DNA from: CAIWTU01 sp963815135
GTDB taxonomy: Bacteria > Desulfobacterota > Desulfuromonadia > Geobacterales > Geobacteraceae
NCBI GenBank assembly: GCA_963815135.1
Contig: CAWFFO010000011.1
Location: forward strand, 744,001 to 808,000
DNA length: 64,000 nucleotides
Reading direction: 5' to 3'
Shown here: in pieces, positions 59,548 through 64,000 of the stretch
Layout of the letters: every line of letters starts with the position of its first letter
Position numbering within the stretch: position 1 is the stretch's first letter
Position numbers and translations under genes: made by a program
Notes under the pieces: generated by a model
Told to the model about the DNA's origin: nothing
The model's database searches: none
Seen by the model: the letters and a program-made list of their open reading frames with translations, nothing else

Positions 59548-61104
59548 ATGGAATACATATTTTTCATCATCGGCTTTTTCCTGGGCGGCGTGGTCGCCTG
59601 GCTGCTTCTCAGGTCCAGGGAAAATCTTGCCTTCCAGAGAGGGAAACTTGAGCTCCAGTCTTCGGTTGCAACCCTCAATGAGCGCCTTCAGGGAAAGGAA
59701 CAGCAACTCTCCGAATTGAAGGCGTGGCTGGACAGGTGTTCGGTGGAATCCGGGGTATTGCGTTCCGATTTGAAAGCGGAAGCGGAACGGCGATCGGCTG
59801 CCGAGGAAAAAAATTGCAGGATTCCGCAGCTGGAGTCGGCATTGAAGTCCAGAGAAGATCAGTTGAAGCTTTTGAACGACGATTTCACCGCTCTGAAGGA
59901 AAGGGCATCGGAGCTTTCGACGCAGCTCCAGGAGGAACGGAAAGCCACCCGGGAAAAGCTCTCGATCCTCGATGCAGCCCATGAAAAGCTGTCCGACGCT
60001 TTCAAGGCACTTTCCTCGGAAGCTTTGAACAATAACAACCGTTCTTTCCTGGACCTGGCAAAAGCGACCCTGGAAAAATTCCAGGAAGGGGCAAAGGGCG
60101 ATCTCGAACTGAAACGGCGCTCAATTGAAGATCTTGTCAGGCCGATGCGCGAATCGCTGGAAAAGGTGGACGGGAAAATCCAGGAACTGGAAAAAATCCG
60201 GACCACGGCCTACGTGGGTCTGACCGAGCAGATCAGGTCGCTTGCGGTTACGCAGGCGCAGCTCAGGGAAGAGACTTCCAACCTGGTAAAGGCCCTTCGC
60301 ACTCCCACGGTGCGCGGGCGCTGGGGAGAAATCCAGCTCCGGAGAGTGGTTGAAATAGCCGGTATGGTTGAATATTGCGATTTTATCGAGCAGGAGTCTT
60401 CACTCGGCGAAGACGGCCGCCTGCGACCGGATATGGTGATCAAGCTGCCCAACGGCAGGAATATCGTCGTAGATTCAAAAGCTCCCCTGCAGGCCTACCT
60501 GGAGGCACTGGAAGCTTCCGATGAACAGGTGAAAATACACAAACTGAAAGAACACGCGCGTCACATCAGGACCCATCTGAGCAAATTGAGCGCCAAGTCA
60601 TACTGGGAACAGTTCAAGCCGACCCCGGAGTTCGCGGTGTTGTTCCTGCCGGGAGAGACTTTTTTCAGCGCCGCGCTCGAACAGGACCCGGGACTGATCG
60701 AATTCGGAGTAGGGCAGAAGGTGATCCTCGCAACCCCGACAACGCTTATCGCACTTCTGCGGGCGGTTGCGTACGGATGGCGTCAGGAGCAGATAGCGGA
60801 AAACGCCCAGGCCATCAGCGAACTCGGCAAGACACTCCATGACCGCATTGCAACGCTTGCCGAACATTTCACGGACCTGCGCAAAGGTCTGGAGCGGGCA
60901 GTTGATTCCTACAACAGGGCGGCTTCTTCCCTGGAAACCAGGGTACTTGTCGCAGCACGCCGGTTCAAGGAGTACGGCTCGCCCAACGGCAAGGAAATCG
61001 AAGCCCTCGACGTTCTGGACAAGACTCCGAGGGCAATCGATGTTACGGTTAAATTTCCGGCGCCCAATGGTGCCGATGAAGGTGAAAACGGTAATTCCAT
61101 TTAA
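59548..61104 (+). CDS. rmuC: DNA recombination protein RmuC
   Basis: A 518-residue protein: an N-terminal membrane helix (EYIFFIIGFFLGGVVAWLLL), a coiled coil to about 190, and the RmuC nuclease-like domain (RGRWGEIQLRRVVEIAGM, LPNGRNIVVDSKAPL, then VGQKVILATPTTLIALLRAV). RmuC limits inversions at short repeats. The ATG at 59548 (MEYIFF) gives the usual form; ATG 59521 is an alternative without a ribosome site. It stands alone between the hisS terminator and acnB. Confidence 0.92.
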   Translation: MEYIFFIIGFFLGGVVAWLLLRSRENLAFQRGKLELQSSVATLNERLQGKEQQLSELKAWLDRCSVESGVLRSDLKAEAERRSAAEEKNCRIPQLESALKSREDQLKLLNDDFTALKERASELSTQLQEERKATREKLSILDAAHEKLSDAFKALSSEALNNNNRSFLDLAKATLEKFQEGAKGDLELKRRSIEDLVRPMRESLEKVDGKIQELEKIRTTAYVGLTEQIRSLAVTQAQLREETSNLVKALRTPTVRGRWGEIQLRRVVEIAGMVEYCDFIEQESSLGEDGRLRPDMVIKLPNGRNIVVDSKAPLQAYLEALEASDEQVKIHKLKEHARHIRTHLSKLSAKSYWEQFKPTPEFAVLFLPGETFFSAALEQDPGLIEFGVGQKVILATPTTLIALLRAVAYGWRQEQIAENAQAISELGKTLHDRIATLAEHFTDLRKGLERAVDSYNRAASSLETRVLVAARRFKEYGSPNGKEIEALDVLDKTPRAIDVTVKFPAPNGADEGENGNSI

Positions 61105-61269
61105 CCGATAATCAGCCAACCGCGGGTTCACGGAAAAATCAAAGTGTTTGCTGCCTTCTGACAATTAGAAGCTTTAGCGTTCCACTGTGCCCTGGAAAGA
61201 TGGTTTTTCAGGGGCAGGTGATTATTTAGTGTTTTCGTCAATCATCAAAATTAGAGGGAGGACTTATAT

Positions 61270-63806
61270 ATGATCGAAGCATACCTGCAACATGAAAGCG
61301 AAAGAAAATCAGAAGGTATACCCGCCAGGCCCCTTGATCCGCAACAAGTTTCAGAGCTGTGCGCTCTTCTTGAAAATCCCCCCGTGGAGAAGGAACCGTT
61401 TCTCCTCCAGCTGTTCCGGGAAAGGGTATCACCCGGCGTGGACCCGGCTGCGAAGGTCAAGGCGGAATTCCTTTCCGAAATTATAGATAACAGGAAACGT
61501 TCCCCGCTTATTTCCCGGAAAGAGGCGGTCCGTCTGCTCGGCACCATGCTGGGCGGCTACAATATCTCCCCGCTGATCGAGGCACTGAAGGATGAGGAGC
61601 TGGCGGATGAGGCTGTAAAGGCACTTTCCGGCACGATCCTGGTTTACGAGGCATTCGACGAGGTCGTTTCCCTGTCGAAAACGAATACAGCAGCGAAGAA
61701 GGTGATCAAGTCCTGGGCGAACGCCGAGTGGTTCACCGGCAAGGCCGGGGTTCCCGAGACGATAAAGGTCAAGGTTTACAAGGTGGAAGGGGAGATCAAT
61801 ACCGACGATTTTTCCCCTGCAGGCGACGCCTGGAGCCGCCCGGATATCCCGCTGCATGCACTCTGCCATGGGCAAAACGCGCTTTCCCTGGGGGCTCGAA
61901 ACCATCGCCAAGTTCCGCGCCGACGGCTTCCAGGTTGCTTTTGTCGGCGATGTGGTGGGCACCGGCTCCTCCCGCAAATCCGCCTGCAACAGTCGTTCTC
62001 TGGCATATCGGCAAGGATATTCCGTGCGTGCCCAACAAGAAGACGCGGCGGCGTTATCATCGGCGGCGTCATTGCCCCGATATTCTTCAACACTGCCCAG
62101 GATTCCGGTGCTCTGCCACTGAAGGCGGACGTTACCAAGATGAACACCGGCGACGTCATCGTCATCAACACGCAAAAGGAGAAATCAACGAGTGAGGACG
62201 GGCGAACTGCTCTCCACTTTCGCTCATCGCCCCGAATACCCTTGCCGATGAATTCCGCGCCGGCGGCCGGATTCCCCTGATAATCGGCCGCGCGGTAACC
62301 GACAAGGGCCCGCAGGCCCTCGGCCTTGGGCGCGACCGATATCTTTACTCTGCCGGACAACCCGGTTCCCGGCAAGGAGCAGGGGTACTCGCTGGCCCAG
62401 AAGATGGTCGGCAAGGCCTGCGGTGTGGCCGGCATCCTCCCCGGCACCGCCTGCGAGCCGAAGATGACCACCGTCGGCTCCCAGGACACGACCGGTCCGA
62501 TGACCGCCGATGAGCTGAAAGAGCTGGCCTGCCTCAAGTTCCTGTCGCCCATGTTCATGCAGTCGTTCTGCCATACCGCTGCATATCCGAAACCGGCCGA
62601 TGTGAAAATGCACAAGAACCTGCCCGAATTCATTACCGAGCGGGGCGGCGTCGCCCTTAAGCCGGGCGACGGCGTTATCCATTCCTGGCTGAACCGCCTG
62701 CTGCTCCCCGACACCGTCGGCACCGGCGGCGACTCCCATACCCGTTTCCCGATCGGGATTTCCTTCCCCGCCGGTTCAGGGCTGGTCGCCTTTGCCGGCG
62801 CCATGGGCTTCATGCCGCTCGACATGCCGGAATCGGTCCTGGTCCGCTTCAAGGGCAAGTTTAACCCCGGCATCACCCTGCGTGACGCGGTCAACGCCAT
62901 CCCTTACTGGGCCATCAAGACAGGGTCTTTTGACCGTGCCGAAGAAGAACAAGGTGAACATCTTCAACGGCCGCATTCTGGAGATGGAAGGGCTTCCCGA
63001 CCTTTCCGTCGAGCAGGCGTTTGAATTGACCGACGCCGCCGCCGAGCGTGCGCTGCGGCCGGCTGCATCCAGCTGTCCGAAGGAGATCGGTTGCGACTTA
63101 TCCTCCGTTCCAACGTGGCGCTGATGAAGAAGATGATCGCCGAAGGCTACCAGGATGCCGCGGACCCTGCAGAAGCGCATCGATGCCGTCAATGAATGGC
63201 TTGCCAAGCCCCAGACTTGCTCGTGGCCGACAAAAATGCCGAATATGCCGCGGTCATCGAGATCGACCTGGCCGAGATCACCGAGCCGATCCTGGCCTGT
63301 CCCGAACGATCCGGACGATGTCAAGCTCCTGTCCGAAGTAGCCGGAACACCGATCCAGGATGTCTTTCTCGGTTCCTGCATGACCAACATCGGCCACTTC
63401 CGCGCTGCCGGAGAGATCTGGAGAGGCACAGAAGTTCAATCCGGAGGTCCGGACCTGGATTTGTCCGCCGACCCGCATGGATCAGGCGACAACTCAAGGA
63501 CGAGGCTCTTTTCTCGTCTTCAGCGCGGTCGGCGCACGGATCGAAATACCGGGATGCTCGCTCTGCATGGGCAACCAGGCGCGGGTGCCCGACGGAGTCA
63601 ACATGTTTTCGACCTCCACCCGCAATTTCGACAACCGGATGGGCAACGGCGCCAAGGTCTTCCTCGGCTCATCTGAACTGGCGGCAATGGTGAGCATCCT
63701 CGGAAAGATTCCGAGTGTCGAAGAGTACTTTAAGTTTTACCGGGAGAAGATCGAGCCCAAAAAAGAGGAGATATACAAATTCCTCCAATTCGATGAGATG
63801 GGATAA
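61270..63806 (+). pseudogene. acnB: Aconitate hydratase B, frame-broken
   Basis: The frame starts cleanly (MIEAYLQHESERKSEGIPAR, GGGAGGA upstream) and the N-terminal HEAT-like domain is intact to about 61860. From there to about 63550 the AcnB sequence continues through at least eight frame changes (for example FPWGLETIAKFRADGFQVAF, then KADVTKMNTGDVIVINTQ, then GGDSHTRFPIGISFPAGSGL, then VNIFNGRILEMEGLPDL), and ends in frame with IPGCSLCMGNQARVPDG and KFLQFDEMG. Total length matches a normal AcnB of about 850 residues and the Fe-S cysteines are recognisable. AcnB isomerises citrate and also hydrates methylaconitate. Indels without stops suggest sequence errors. Confidence 0.85.
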
Positions 63807-63921
63807 AAGATCAGCAGTTGGCTGCCAGCTGCCGGATTTTGCGTCGATAATCCTTGAAGCAATTGGATAAATTAAGTATACTCATTCGGTTTTATCAAGC
63901 ACATTTTACTGGGGGGTTGAG

Positions 63922-64000
63922 GTGATAGATTTTCTGGGAGATTGGAAGAGAAGTATTGTGCGGCGCTCTGACCGCTAAGGATATAGGCAGGGAAGTTGTT
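63922..64000 (+). CDS. aspS: Aspartyl-tRNA synthetase, N-terminal end (partial, probable frameshift)
   Basis: A GTG at 63922 after GGGGGGTTGAG begins MIDFLGDWKRS; after about 63955 the neighbouring frame reads LCGALTAKDIGREVV. Together these give the start expected of Geobacter-type AspS (xxDFLGDWKRTHxCGALTAxDIGKEVxLMGW, from memory). One or two bases appear to be missing near 63953-63957. The gene runs off the right edge, so the catalytic domain is not visible. Confidence 0.5.

Noticed and set aside
61429..62175. 248-codon minus-strand frame over acnB
   Set aside because: The plus strand encodes conserved AcnB in pieces; the minus frame is a shadow of GC-rich codons.
1..64000. tRNA genes
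   Set aside because: I looked in the gaps for T-arm motifs of the GGTTCxAxTCC type with a matching acceptor stem and found none; a tRNAscan run would be decisive.

Overview
The window looks like chromosomal DNA of a Geobacter-like member of the Desulfuromonadia (former Deltaproteobacteria). This is an inference. It rests on multihaem c-type cytochromes, an alternative-complex-III-type locus, a Rieske/cytochrome b/pentahaem c complex, methylcitrate-pathway genes, a NikR-type operator of the deltaproteobacterial form, many c-di-GMP and two-component proteins, and a tiny cysteine-ended peptide beside a radical SAM maturase, as reported in silico from Geobacter. I found no rRNA, tRNA or CRISPR array.

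Layout. 1-3794: tail of a GGDEF protein, a DMT exporter, an ADP-ribosylglycohydrolase and a Ycf46-like AAA ATPase. 4110-7683: prpB-prpC-(heptamer tandem repeat)-prpD-like, a propionate/methylcitrate operon. 7703-9478: oligoendopeptidase F. 9625-9953: a structured RNA gene with its own promoter and U-tract. 9999-12939: a compact RiPP-like operon (20-residue precursor, attenuator hairpin, Cys-rich protein, radical SAM/SPASM maturase, then a methyltransferase and a VOC protein). 13056-14081: a NikM/NikN-type fusion behind a NikR-like site. 14351-22376: five genes of exported or membrane-anchored proteins ending in a GspE/PilB-type ATPase, headed by a promoter with a perfect palindrome next to its -35 box. 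22524-32477: housekeeping and small stress-related genes (asnS, def, msrA, DJ-1, cupredoxin, cupin). 32753-38725: a large GltB-type glutamate synthase followed by rubredoxin, ferredoxin, a lone receiver and a flavin-type protein. 39063-41945: a broken alternative complex III (Act) locus. 42009-46096: a frame-broken CheB-CheR-PAS-histidine kinase. 46815-49153: Rieske/cytochrome b/pentahaem c complex. 49398-56188: fbp, an acidic small protein, an NtrC-type regulator, comEC and a REC-GGDEF protein. 56290-57985: an IS200/IS605 element with tnpA and tnpB. 58026-61104: hisS and rmuC. 61270-64000: a frame-broken acnB and the start of aspS.

How the genes connect. PrpB, PrpC, the PrpD-like protein and (if functional) AcnB would route propionyl-CoA through methylcitrate to pyruvate and succinate. 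The two quinol-oxidising complexes feed multihaem cytochromes. The GspE-like ATPase carries an N-terminal MshEN-like stretch, and at least two GGDEF proteins are nearby, so c-di-GMP control of that export module is plausible but unproven.

Quality caution. Reading-frame breaks cluster in four places (about 39.5-40.6, 45.1-45.5, 61.8-63.6 and 63.95 kb) while the rest of the window is clean. In acnB the broken frames remain well conserved and free of stops over a normal total length, which points to sequencing or assembly indels rather than old gene decay.
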